Source of the DNA: Pseudoalteromonas distincta
GTDB taxonomy: Bacteria; Pseudomonadota; Gammaproteobacteria; Enterobacterales; Alteromonadaceae
Direction: 5' to 3'
NCBI RefSeq assembly: GCF_000814675.1
Contig: NZ_JWIG01000015.1
Span: 62,001-126,000 of the forward strand
DNA length: 64,000 nt
Shown here: piece by piece, positions 53,954 to 62,085 of the stretch
How positions within the stretch are numbered: the stretch's first letter is position 1
Layout: the number at the start of each line of letters is the position of its first letter
The notes under the pieces: model-generated
The model's database searches: none
What the model was told of the DNA's origin: nothing
The model's input: only the letters and a program-made list of their open reading frames with translations
Translations under genes and position numbers: made by a program

Positions 53954-55018
53954 ATGAATATAATTTTTGATACACAAAGCCTTTACTATCTCCCTCAGTA
54001 TATCCCTGTATATAAAGAATTATGTAGAAATGGCATCAAAAGTAAATTTGTATTTTATAAAAATAGCCATGAACATTTAATTCAGCGTGTTATAGATGAC
54101 TATGACTTAGAGCACATCTGGGTTAACGAACAACAACAATCAATTGCTTATTACGAAAATGAAAAAGCTGATTGGGTTTTTTTTGCTAACTCTTTTTGTT
54201 ACCTAGACCGCTTACATAAAGTATCTAAAAGCGCTCAGCTTGGACACGGAATAGGCCCTAAATCAAGTTACTATACTAAGTCTAGTCAAGCAATGACGGT
54301 TAGGTTTGTTGAAGGTCAGTACAGGCTAAACCGTTTAAAATCAATGTATCCAAATGATGAATTTGTTGATGTAGGCTTTTGCAAATTAGACCCTATTTTC
54401 AATAAGGAAAAAATTGACGGCACGTTAGAATTAACTAACTTTGATAATAAAAAACAAACTATTTTATACGCTCCTACATTTTATCCAAGCAGCTTAGAGT
54501 TATTTCCTGAAAATTGGCCGGAACATTTTGGCGATTATAACATCTTAATAAAACCTCATTACTTTTCTATTAGTAAAGAGCGTTATAAAAAACACTTGAA
54601 ATTGCTAGATCATTGGTCAACGTATCCCAATGTATATTTAGCAAAAGTAGAAGATTATTCGCTAGTGCCTTTTTTAGATAAAGCAGATTTATTGATTAGT
54701 GATGCATCTTCAGCTTTATTTGAATTTGCTCTGTTAAACAAGCCGGTCATTTGGTGCGATTTTTTGAAGTTGCGATGGGGATACAAAGGAATATTTTCAT
54801 ATCGTTTTAAAAAGCGAATGGATCAAGATTATGGTGAGTATGCGAATGTTGCTATACACGCCAAAAAATATAAAAACCTTAAAAAGTTAGTTGAACAACA
54901 ACTGGCTGAACCAGAAAGCTTAGCTAATATTAGATTGTCTTTGTCAGAAAAGTTAGCGGGTAAAATGGACGGTAAGGCAAGTAATAGAATTGTTCAATAT
55001 TTAATGAAAAATAAGTAA
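53954..55018 (+). CDS. CDP-glycerol glycerophosphotransferase family protein
   Basis: 354 residues, cytoplasmic face, no signal peptide. The C-terminal half has the TagB/TagF pattern: ILYAPTFYPSS near 173, ILIKPHYFS near 197 and LLISDASSALFEFALLNKPVIW near 247-268. The last carries the conserved DxSS and KPVI elements. The next gene encodes a glycerol-3-phosphate cytidylyltransferase-like protein, so the pair can make CDP-glycerol and transfer glycerol phosphate. In a Gram-negative cell the acceptor is probably a lipopolysaccharide core or capsule sugar; this is inferred. Distant relative of the gene at 47202. Confidence 0.85.
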   Translation: MNIIFDTQSLYYLPQYIPVYKELCRNGIKSKFVFYKNSHEHLIQRVIDDYDLEHIWVNEQQQSIAYYENEKADWVFFANSFCYLDRLHKVSKSAQLGHGIGPKSSYYTKSSQAMTVRFVEGQYRLNRLKSMYPNDEFVDVGFCKLDPIFNKEKIDGTLELTNFDNKKQTILYAPTFYPSSLELFPENWPEHFGDYNILIKPHYFSISKERYKKHLKLLDHWSTYPNVYLAKVEDYSLVPFLDKADLLISDASSALFEFALLNKPVIWCDFLKLRWGYKGIFSYRFKKRMDQDYGEYANVAIHAKKYKNLKKLVEQQLAEPESLANIRLSLSEKLAGKMDGKASNRIVQYLMKNK

Positions 55019-55094
55019 CTATTACAAAAGTATTTGGATGTAATCGAACTACTAAAAGGATTTATAAACTCTAAATTATAATTAGGCTTTAGAA

Positions 55095-55520
55095 ATGAAA
55101 AAAATTGGATATACAACGGGTGTTTTTGACTTATTCCACATAGGTCATTTAAATATTCTGAAAAGAGCCAAATTAGAGTGTGATTACTTAATTGTGGGTA
55201 TTACTACCGATGAGTTAAGCAAGTCAGCTAAAAATAAAGAGCCAGTGATTCCTTTTCAGGAGCGTATGGAAATAGTTGAAGCAATAAAATTTGTTGATGA
55301 AGTTGTTCCTCAGGTTAATTATGACAAAGGAGAAGCCTGGAACAACTTAAAATTTGATAAAATGTTCGTGGGTGATGATTGGAAGGGCACCGATAAGTGG
55401 AACCAAATAGAAGCTGACTTTAAAAAGTTTAATGTTGAGATATGTTATTTCTCTTATACCTCTCATACATCTAGTACAAAATTAAGAAACGTCTTAGACA
55501 AAATATGTAGTGCTAAATAG
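55095..55520 (+). CDS. tagD: glycerol-3-phosphate cytidylyltransferase-like protein
   Basis: 141 residues, the TagD length. The nucleotidyltransferase HxGH motif is in TTGVFDLFHIGHLNIL (residues 7-22). FVGDDWKGTDKW near 93-104 fits TagD-type enzymes, and the TSHTSSTKLR segment near 125-134 corresponds to the family RTxGISTT motif. It would make CDP-glycerol from CTP and glycerol-3-phosphate. It lies 76 bases after the glycerophosphotransferase gene and 3 bases before a sulfurtransferase gene. A closely related activity such as ethanolamine-phosphate cytidylyltransferase cannot be excluded. Confidence 0.85.
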   Translation: MKKIGYTTGVFDLFHIGHLNILKRAKLECDYLIVGITTDELSKSAKNKEPVIPFQERMEIVEAIKFVDEVVPQVNYDKGEAWNNLKFDKMFVGDDWKGTDKWNQIEADFKKFNVEICYFSYTSHTSSTKLRNVLDKICSAK

Positions 55521-55523
55521 TTA

Positions 55524-56357
55524 ATGAAAAACCTAATTAGCTGTCAGCAATTACACGAGCAACTCCACAACCCTGCATTAGTGATATTTGATGCAGGTAT
55601 GCTGCGCCCAGGTGTTTTGGGTACTTATTCGCCGCAAGCAATGCTGCCTAACGCTAAACGTTTTGATATAAAAAACGAATTGGCCGATAGATCTAACCCC
55701 TTACCAAGTACGGTATGCAGCGAGCAGCAGTTTACCCACGTGATGCAAAATGCAGGTGTAAATAACGATTCGTTTATAGTTGTATACGAAGATGGCGGTT
55801 TATTTAGCGCGGCAAGGGCGTGGTGGATGTTTAAAGCTATGGGGCACCACAACGTAAAAGTACTCAGTGGTGGCCTTAAAAAGTGGTTAGAGAGCGGTTA
55901 CGCCACACAGCAAGGTTATAGCAAATCGTTAGGTAAAGGTGATTTTACGGCAAGCTATAATTCTGAGTATTTTATCAATAGCCAACAAGTGGTTGACGCA
56001 ATTGATGAGCCCAGCACTGTATTGCTAGATGCACGTGCTTATAAGCGTTTTACAGGCGAAGAAAGTGAACCCCGAAAAGGCATGCGTAGCGGGCATATCC
56101 CAAATAGTTGCTCGTTGCCTTTTATGGATTTACTTAATAAAGGTGAAGCTAAACCACTTGCCGAAATTAAAGCGATATTTAGTGACGTAATCGGTGATGC
56201 GCGGCAGTTACAGTTTAGCTGTGGATCAGGTATTACAGCCTGTGTTTTAGCGTTATTTGCTACTGAATGTGGTTACAGTAATTTAAGCGTTTATGATGGC
56301 TCGTGGAGTGAGTGGGGTGCAAGTGATTCATTACCCATCGCCACAGGAGAAAAGTAG
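55524..56357 (+). CDS. sseA: rhodanese-type sulfurtransferase (3-mercaptopyruvate type)
   Basis: 277 residues with two tandem rhodanese domains. The inactive N-terminal one (about 1-130) includes VVYEDGGLFSAARAWWMFKAMGH. The catalytic one (about 145-275) has VLLDARAYKRFTGE, GHIPNS and the active-site loop FSCGSGITACV with the catalytic cysteine near 233. CGSGxTA is the form seen in mercaptopyruvate sulfurtransferases, whereas true rhodaneses have CRKGVT. It transfers sulfur from 3-mercaptopyruvate to a thiol acceptor. It starts 3 bases after the tagD-like gene, probably only by transcript sharing. Confidence 0.92.
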   Translation: MKNLISCQQLHEQLHNPALVIFDAGMLRPGVLGTYSPQAMLPNAKRFDIKNELADRSNPLPSTVCSEQQFTHVMQNAGVNNDSFIVVYEDGGLFSAARAWWMFKAMGHHNVKVLSGGLKKWLESGYATQQGYSKSLGKGDFTASYNSEYFINSQQVVDAIDEPSTVLLDARAYKRFTGEESEPRKGMRSGHIPNSCSLPFMDLLNKGEAKPLAEIKAIFSDVIGDARQLQFSCGSGITACVLALFATECGYSNLSVYDGSWSEWGASDSLPIATGEK

Positions 56358-56367
56358 ATGTGTTGTG

Positions 56368-56410
56368 GGTTTAGAGCTTGCTCACGTTAAAGCCGCAGCG
56401 ACTCTAAACC
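56368..56410. repeat. inverted repeat after the sulfurtransferase gene
   Basis: GGTTTAGAG (56368-56376) and CTCTAAACC (56402-56410) are exactly complementary around a 25-base loop. A second small stem AGTATT/AATACT follows near 56425-56440. Neither has a T-run. Possibly an mRNA 3' stem or an interspersed palindrome. Confidence 0.5.
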
Positions 56411-56517
56411 TCTTTGTGAATAACAGTATTTAAAAATACTACTCACAAGGAGAAGTGAAAGAGATGAAAATGAGAAGGTAAAAACCAATGTTTGGTCGTA
56501 GTTGTATTAAATAGCTT

Positions 56518-56877
56518 TTACTTTCTAAAACCATAAGGGCAGTTTTTACAACCATTTTTGCAGCACGAACCACGCTTTAAAAAAAACCACTTACTAAATA
56601 TCATGTAACCACTTTGCATGGTGTAGTCGAGCCCTTCAATTAAATTGTCGTTACCTCTATATTGCTTTGCAAAGTCTATTTGGGTTTTAATAGGTTGTGT
56701 ATAAACACCCTCTAAAAAAGTATTTATTTTATTCAGCGTGCACTTGCGGCATAAACAACTTGTTGCTGTGATATCAAGCGGTAAAATAGCCGGCAGCTCA
56801 TTGCACCAACACGCTGATATATCGTCTACATTACACGTTAAAGTACTGTGGCATTGAGTGCAGTTAAGTTCAGTCAT
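56518..56877 (-). CDS. cysteine-rich CWC/DUF5522-type small protein
   Basis: Start 56877 (MTELNCTQC) gives 119 residues; an in-frame start at 57015 would run through the divergent gene. The N-terminal part (1-50) has CTQCHSTLTC, CWCNELP and CLCRKC, the cysteine-rich CWC pattern that probably binds zinc. The C-terminal part ends YMIFSKWFFLKRGSCCKNGCKNCPYGF, the DUF5522 signature with clustered cysteines. These are normally two separate small families, here joined in one short protein. Function unknown; metal binding is inferred from 15 or so cysteines. Confidence 0.8.
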   Translation of the reverse strand: MTELNCTQCHSTLTCNVDDISACWCNELPAILPLDITATSCLCRKCTLNKINTFLEGVYTQPIKTQIDFAKQYRGNDNLIEGLDYTMQSGYMIFSKWFFLKRGSCCKNGCKNCPYGFRK

Positions 56878-56920
56878 TATAATTCTTTTTAGTAACAGTG
56901 AGCCAAGAATAACAAATATT

Positions 56921-57247
56921 ATGAATACACAAAAAGCATTAGCTGAATTTATTACATTTGGTGAGCAAAGGGACGAAGCTATATCGGTTATCGTTTCAAG
57001 CCCTGCTGATAGCAATAAAACTCATTATACTCTCTCAACCGAGGTTTTAATTGATGTGCTGAAACGCTGTTTAAGTAACGAAATAGACTTAGATGATTTA
57101 GAGCTTTGGGCAAACGTAATTGAATCGCGAGATGACATTGATTGTGCTGAGCACGAAGGTTTTATTTATGCTCTCAGTAATAGCGAGCAAATGGGAGAGC
57201 TTAATCATCAAAAGCTTGCTCAAATAGTTGCGTTAGTAAAAGTTTGA
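56921..57247 (+). CDS. small hypothetical protein
   Basis: 108 residues from ATG 56921. An acidic, soluble, helical protein (IDLDDLELWANVIESRDDIDC) with no signal peptide or membrane segment. I do not recognise it; the ELWANVIESRDDI segment resembles small proteins found near immunity or toxin genes, but nothing around supports such a role. It is divergent from the CWC/DUF5522 gene with 43 bases between starts, and convergent with fbp. Confidence 0.7.
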   Translation: MNTQKALAEFITFGEQRDEAISVIVSSPADSNKTHYTLSTEVLIDVLKRCLSNEIDLDDLELWANVIESRDDIDCAEHEGFIYALSNSEQMGELNHQKLAQIVALVKV

Positions 57248-57284
57248 TTTGTTTAAAAAGCGAGGTGTAAAACCTCACCTACAA

Positions 57285-57316
57285 AAAAACCGCACTTCAA
57301 TTGAATGCGGTTTTTT
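57285..57316. terminator. bidirectional terminator between the small protein gene and fbp
   Basis: AAAACCGCA and TGCGGTTTT form the stem around a CTTCAATTGAA centre, with a T-run on one side and an A-run on the other, between convergent genes. Confidence 0.88.
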
Positions 57317-57342
57317 AAATTGAAGATAATCGTTTTAAGCGA

Positions 57343-58311
57343 TTATTTATGATATCCCAAGCACGTTTCTACTTCGTTTTTAGAACCTAAAATAACAGCT
57401 ACTCGCTGGTGGATAGCATCAGGCTGAATATCCATAATACGCTCGGTACCGGTTGATGCGATACCGCCAGCTTGCTCTACTAACATAGCCATTGGATTTG
57501 CTTCGTAAAGTAGGCGTAATTTATTTGGCTTTTTAGGATCTTTGGTGTCGGTAGGGTAAGTAAACAAACCACCACGGCTAAGCACGCGATGCACATCGCC
57601 CACCATTGCTGCAATCCAGCGCATATTAAAGTTTTTAGCGCGCGGGCCTGTATCGCCTGCTAGCAAATCATTGATATAGTTTTGCATAGCTGGCTGCCAA
57701 TGGCGTTGGTTAGACGTATTAATGGCAAATTCGTTTGTATCAGCAGGGATTTCGGCAAAATCTTGTGTAAGTAAAAAGCTGCCTTGTGTTTTATCAAGGG
57801 TAAACATGCGCGTGCCTTTACCTGTAGTCAGCGCAAGCATTGTTGACGGACCGTAAAGCACGTAACCTGCAGCAACTTGCTTATGGCCGGGCTGCATAAA
57901 TATGCTTTGATCAGCAGCGTCAGAACCTGCAGGCGCTTCCATAATAGAAAATATAGTACCCACAAGTGAGTTAATATCGGTATTTGACGAGCCATCGAGT
58001 GGGTCAAATGCCACTATAAATTTAGCGTCTGGGTTACCTGCTACTGTGTAGTCTTCTTCTTCAGACGCGATTGCTTTAACCGTACCTGATTCCAGTAAAA
58101 TATCTTTTAACAGCTGATTAGATAATACATCGAGCTTTTTTTGAGTTTCACCTTGAATGTTTTCATCAAGGGTTGAGCCTAATACGCCAGAAAGCGCGCC
58201 TTGACCAACGCGAAACGAAATTTCTTTACATGCCGCTAAAATTGTTCGAATTAATGATAAAAGTTCTCTTGAACAACCATCTTCAAGTAATACTGGAGGG
58301 AGTCTACGCAT
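57343..58311 (-). CDS. fbp: fructose-1,6-bisphosphatase class I
   Basis: Start 58311 ([11 protein letters not shown]) with AGGA nine bases upstream gives 322 residues; an in-frame start at 58341 would add ten. Signatures are the SEEDY-like ASEEEDYTV near 96-104, [21 protein letters not shown] near 117-137, and the C-terminal [23 protein letters not shown] with the substrate lysine and metal-binding glutamate. It removes phosphate from fructose-1,6-bisphosphate in gluconeogenesis, needed when growing on amino acids, organic acids or glycerate. Monocistronic. Confidence 0.95.
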   Translation of the reverse strand: MRRLPPVLLEDGCSRELLSLIRTILAACKEISFRVGQGALSGVLGSTLDENIQGETQKKLDVLSNQLLKDILLESGTVKAIASEEEDYTVAGNPDAKFIVAFDPLDGSSNTDINSLVGTIFSIMEAPAGSDAADQSIFMQPGHKQVAAGYVLYGPSTMLALTTGKGTRMFTLDKTQGSFLLTQDFAEIPADTNEFAINTSNQRHWQPAMQNYINDLLAGDTGPRAKNFNMRWIAAMVGDVHRVLSRGGLFTYPTDTKDPKKPNKLRLLYEANPMAMLVEQAGGIASTGTERIMDIQPDAIHQRVAVILGSKNEVETCLGYHK

Positions 58312-58465
58312 TCTATTTTCCTGATAACGTGTTAAAACCAATCATAATGTGAGAGAGATTAGCTTAGAGCGCTGAAATTCGTCTTAAATAACTGTATTGT
58401 TTAAATAGCACCCTATAATGGGACCACCTAATCGTACTTAAAACACAAATAACAAAGATAAGATT

Positions 58466-60895
58466 ATGAAAAAAATACCACTACTAAGTTACATATTCTT
58501 TACTGTGCTGTGCTCTATCATAACTCAAGCGCACGCAGCAATTAAGTCAATTGATGAATTTACTACGCAAATGAATCATTTTCCGGGCTATTATTCGTTT
58601 TTTTACGATACCCAAAACGGAAAAGTATATTTAAAAGTTGATAAGTTTGAACAACAATTTTTACTGCAGCAAAGCTTGCCTTACGGTATTGGCTCTAACG
58701 ACATAGGCCTTGATAGAGGTCAGCTTGGTAATACTCACCTTGTGCAGTTTGAGCGTTTTGGCGACAAAGTAATGCTACGCGCTGTAAATACTTACTATCG
58801 TGCTAATACAAGTAACAAGGCTGAACAGCAAAGTATTAAAGAAGCGTTTGCATCAAGTATACTTGCTGGTTTTAAAGTAGTCGCAGAAGATAAAGCCACA
58901 GCACTTATTGATTACACGCCTTATTTATTAAGTGATGTACACGGTGTAAGTCGCACGCTTGCTGCACGTAAGCAAGGCAACTTTAGCCTTGATGAATCAC
59001 GTAGCGCCGTTTATATGAATCGCTCAAAAGCATTTGTAAAAAACACCGAGCTTGAAGCCGTACTTACATTTAAGGGCACAAAACCAGGTGAATTTGTTCG
59101 CCAAGTAAGTGCCGACCCATATGCGCTTACTGTTCATATGCATCATTCACTTATTCAATTACCAGATGATAACTACACACCTCGTAAGTTTAATCCGCAA
59201 TCAGGTTTTTGGAGTATAGAACATAAAGATTACGCAGCGCCGCTTGGTGAGTCTATGTATGTGCGTTATATACCGCGTCATCGTCTAACTAAAAAGGACT
59301 CAAGTTTACCTATTAGTGAACCTGTTAAACCAATTGTTTATTACCTTGATCCTGGCGTTCCAGAGCCCGTTAAAAGCGCTTTGCTTGAAGGTGGAAAATG
59401 GTGGAACGACGCATTCACTGCTGCAGGATATAAAAATGCATTTATAGTAAAAGTGTTGCCAAGTAGTGCCGACCCTATGGATATTCGTTACAACGTCATT
59501 CAATGGGTACACCGTGCAACGCGTGGTTGGTCATACGGAAGTTCTGTAATCGACCCACGTACAGGTGAAATACTTAAAGGGCATGTAACACTTGGCTCAT
59601 TGCGTGTTCGCCAAGATATTTTAATAGCTGAAGCACTCGCTGCTCCTTATTTAAAAGGCAATGAAGTTGCTAAAAACTTGCAAGCAATGGCGCTTGATCG
59701 TATTCGCCAATTAAGTGCGCATGAAATTGGTCACACGTTAGGTATTGCTCATAACTTTGCGGCATCGGTAGGTGATAGAGCTTCTGTAATGGATTACCCA
59801 CATCCGCTACTTAGTTTTAATGAACAAGGTAAGCTTGATGTAACGCGCGGGTATGCAACAGGCATGGGCGTATGGGATACCCAAGTAATTAAATATGGCT
59901 ATAGCGATTTTACTAACCAAGATGAAAGCGCAGAACTCGCTGCTATTTTAAAAGAGAACAAAACTAAAGGCCTTGAGTTTATATCAGATAGCGACGCTCG
60001 TGCTAAAGGTGGCGCACATCCAACCGCTCATTTATGGGATAACGGCACTAATCCTTCGCAGGAGCTTTTACGAGTACTCGACGTACGTAAAAAAGCGCTT
60101 TCGCAGTTTGGTATTAATAATATTAAAACGGGCGATTCATTATCGCAATTAGAGGAAAAACTAGTTCCGCTTTATCTGTTTCACCGTTTTCAGGTTGAGG
60201 CTGCGGTGAAGCTTATAGCCGGTGTTGATTACGAATACGAAACACGCAGTGACTCACCCGTAAAAGGTGCGCAAGTGGTTGATAAAAAAATGCAACAAGA
60301 AGCGGTAAACGCTATTTTTGCAACGCTTAAGCCAAGTAACTTATTACTTCCTGAATCGGTACTATCACTTATTCCACCAAAAGCATACGGCGAGTCTAAG
60401 TCGCGCGAGAGCATAGTTGGGCGCACAGGGTTAACGCTCGATGCAATGGCATTACCCGAGGTTGCAGTGCAGCACAGCTTGTCGCTTTTATTAAACGCAC
60501 AACGTTTAAACCGCCTAGCGCAGCAGCAAGCACGTAGTAATGACTTTTATAGTTTAGATGAGTTACTTGAGGAGCTATATGGCCAAGTGTTTAACGCGTC
60601 ATCACCTAATACAATAACAGGTAAAATAACTCAGCGCGTGCAATTTTTAACTGCAAAAGCCATGGCTGATTTAGTAGCAAGCGATAGTGCAAGCCCTGAA
60701 GTGCAAGCGCAGTTACGTTACTACTTAGTTAAATTGAGTGAAGACTTTAACCAAAACTCAATGCTGAGCCATACAAGTACTGGCGAGAGTGCGTTTAAGC
60801 AATATTTAGCTGAGCAAGTAAATCAGTTTTTAATTAAAGGGCAATGGCCAAACAACTTTAAAGTGCTGCCAATCCCACCGGGCTCACCAATTTAG
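58466..60895 (+). CDS. exported zinc metalloprotease (HExxHxxGxxH, DUF5117 type)
   Basis: 809 residues with a signal peptide ending near residue 24 (AHA before AIKSIDE). The catalytic zinc motif is HEIGHTLGIAH at 419-429 (His419, Glu420, His423, His429), followed by the metzincin-like methionine in SVMDYP near 445. The N-terminal region (about 30-270) matches the DUF5117/DUF5118-type domains that precede this protease domain in marine Proteobacteria and Bacteroidetes. It would degrade proteins in the periplasm or outside. The C-terminal 250 residues are helical. It stands alone and ends at a shared terminator. Confidence 0.9.
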   Translation: MKKIPLLSYIFFTVLCSIITQAHAAIKSIDEFTTQMNHFPGYYSFFYDTQNGKVYLKVDKFEQQFLLQQSLPYGIGSNDIGLDRGQLGNTHLVQFERFGDKVMLRAVNTYYRANTSNKAEQQSIKEAFASSILAGFKVVAEDKATALIDYTPYLLSDVHGVSRTLAARKQGNFSLDESRSAVYMNRSKAFVKNTELEAVLTFKGTKPGEFVRQVSADPYALTVHMHHSLIQLPDDNYTPRKFNPQSGFWSIEHKDYAAPLGESMYVRYIPRHRLTKKDSSLPISEPVKPIVYYLDPGVPEPVKSALLEGGKWWNDAFTAAGYKNAFIVKVLPSSADPMDIRYNVIQWVHRATRGWSYGSSVIDPRTGEILKGHVTLGSLRVRQDILIAEALAAPYLKGNEVAKNLQAMALDRIRQLSAHEIGHTLGIAHNFAASVGDRASVMDYPHPLLSFNEQGKLDVTRGYATGMGVWDTQVIKYGYSDFTNQDESAELAAILKENKTKGLEFISDSDARAKGGAHPTAHLWDNGTNPSQELLRVLDVRKKALSQFGINNIKTGDSLSQLEEKLVPLYLFHRFQVEAAVKLIAGVDYEYETRSDSPVKGAQVVDKKMQQEAVNAIFATLKPSNLLLPESVLSLIPPKAYGESKSRESIVGRTGLTLDAMALPEVAVQHSLSLLLNAQRLNRLAQQQARSNDFYSLDELLEELYGQVFNASSPNTITGKITQRVQFLTAKAMADLVASDSASPEVQAQLRYYLVKLSEDFNQNSMLSHTSTGESAFKQYLAEQVNQFLIKGQWPNNFKVLPIPPGSPI

Positions 60896-60934
60896 AATAA
60901 AAAGTAGAAGCGCTTATTTTAAATCAATCATAAA

Positions 60935-60974
60935 GCAAAACACCGAGTATATTTATACTCGGTGTTATTTTATT
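60935..60974. terminator. bidirectional terminator between the metalloprotease and YggN-like genes
   Basis: AACACCGAGTATA (60939-60951) pairs exactly with TATACTCGGTGTT (60954-60966), a 13-bp stem, with T-rich tails on both strands. Confidence 0.9.
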
Positions 60975-60993
60975 CTAAAAACGAATACGTACT

Positions 60994-61767
60994 CTAAGAC
61001 TTTATTTGCACTAAATCGTAATCGGCCATACCAGGTACTATTGCCTGTAAGCGAGATTCGGTTACATCGAGTGCATTTAAACATTCGCAATACTCAGAAG
61101 CCTTAAGCTCTAATTGATGTGCCTTTTTTTGTAGCGATTTATCAATTTCTCTTGAGATAATATCCATGCGTTGCCCCATGTCGTTAATGCGATCTTCTAT
61201 ATTACCTTCACGCGATTTAAACGCATCTCCAAGTGATACCAAAATAGCACCTAACGATCCATGCACAGCAGAGTGAATTTGCTGGCTGATCTCTTTAGTA
61301 AAAAAATCATCTATTTGCGAAAGTGATTGAGGGGCTATAAAAAAGAAGTCATCTCCGCGCTTAAACTTATCCATTAGCGCGCGCTCTACATACTGCAATT
61401 GTGTTTTAAGTACTTCAGGTTCTTTGTCTGACATACCTTCAACTACGTGTTCAATAGCGCTTAAACCTAAGTTAACACCATCGGTAGCAAGGTTTACTAA
61501 TTCGGGGACTGTGTGGCGAATACCATTACTAAACTGTTCGAGTACTTTGCTTTCGTCATCGCTTAAATCAACCCAATAACCGCGAATAAACAGTTGGTTA
61601 TTGTTATTAATTTGGACACGAGTTTGGCCTTTATCTAATATGCGAATTGCATCGTCAGTAATAATTAAACCATGACGTAATTCAACATCGCATTGGGCTT
61701 GAGCAAAGACACTAGTGCTTGAGAGCGCCATGGATAACGCCAATATCGAACGAGATAGAAACGCCAT
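60994..61767 (-). CDS. periplasmic DUF2884 (YggN-like) protein
   Basis: Start 61767 (MAFLSRS) has GAGG six bases upstream and gives 257 residues; a GTG two codons earlier is less likely. The signal peptide ends near residue 22 (SVFA before QAQCDVE). The mature protein has CDVELRHGLIITDDAIRI, then YGSW-like strand segments and a helical second half; two cysteines near the C-terminus (YCECLNA) may pair. The pattern matches DUF2884/YggN proteins, periplasmic and of unknown function. It lies alone between the metalloprotease and rapA. Confidence 0.8.
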   Translation of the reverse strand: MAFLSRSILALSMALSSTSVFAQAQCDVELRHGLIITDDAIRILDKGQTRVQINNNNQLFIRGYWVDLSDDESKVLEQFSNGIRHTVPELVNLATDGVNLGLSAIEHVVEGMSDKEPEVLKTQLQYVERALMDKFKRGDDFFFIAPQSLSQIDDFFTKEISQQIHSAVHGSLGAILVSLGDAFKSREGNIEDRINDMGQRMDIISREIDKSLQKKAHQLELKASEYCECLNALDVTESRLQAIVPGMADYDLVQIKS

Positions 61768-62026
61768 AAACACCTCAAAAAGACTAAAATGGAAGGCGAG
61801 TAGGTTAACAAAAAAACAACTTTATGCAAGGGAAAATAAACCTATCAACTATCTCACAGAATAGTTGTATAGAGTGCAGCTTGAGTTTTTAGATACGGTT
61901 ATGTTGGGCAAAATCAACAGTCCAACAAAGGGCTTAATATATAGCTAGAGAGGGTAGAATTGGCTCATAGTAAAATAAGAGCACGTGGTTTTTAAATGAA
62001 GTTTAAAAAGATGTAGCTATTTATAT

Positions 62027-62070
62027 CAATTAAGCTTAATTGCCGACTCTAAATTTACTCTGGAGTCGGC
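62027..62070. repeat. palindrome and stem-loop in the 318-base gap before rapA's end
   Basis: A perfect 16-base palindrome CAATTAAGCTTAATTG (62027-62042) is followed by GCCGACTC/GAGTCGGC (62042-62049, 62063-62070). The second stem lies 15 bases past the rapA stop and may act as its terminator, although no T-run follows. A small stem CAACTAT/ATAGTTG lies near 61848-61870. Nothing else is visible in 61768-62085. Confidence 0.45.
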
Positions 62071-62085
62071 TCAAAAACTAAATAT

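Noticed and set aside
56858..57015. Overlapping longer versions of the two divergent small genes
   Set aside because: The longer frames would overlap on opposite strands. Internal starts at 56877 and 56921 remove the overlap and put the family motif near the N-terminus of the CWC protein.
57100..57247. Possible immunity-protein-like gene
   Set aside because: The acidic small protein at 56921 has no toxin neighbour and no recognised immunity motif, so I left it as hypothetical.
44674..62057. The 15-base word CCGACTCTAAATTTA occurs at both 44674 and 62043
   Set aside because: Flanking sequences differ and the word is AT-rich. Two copies are too few to claim a repeat family, though a genome-wide count would settle it.
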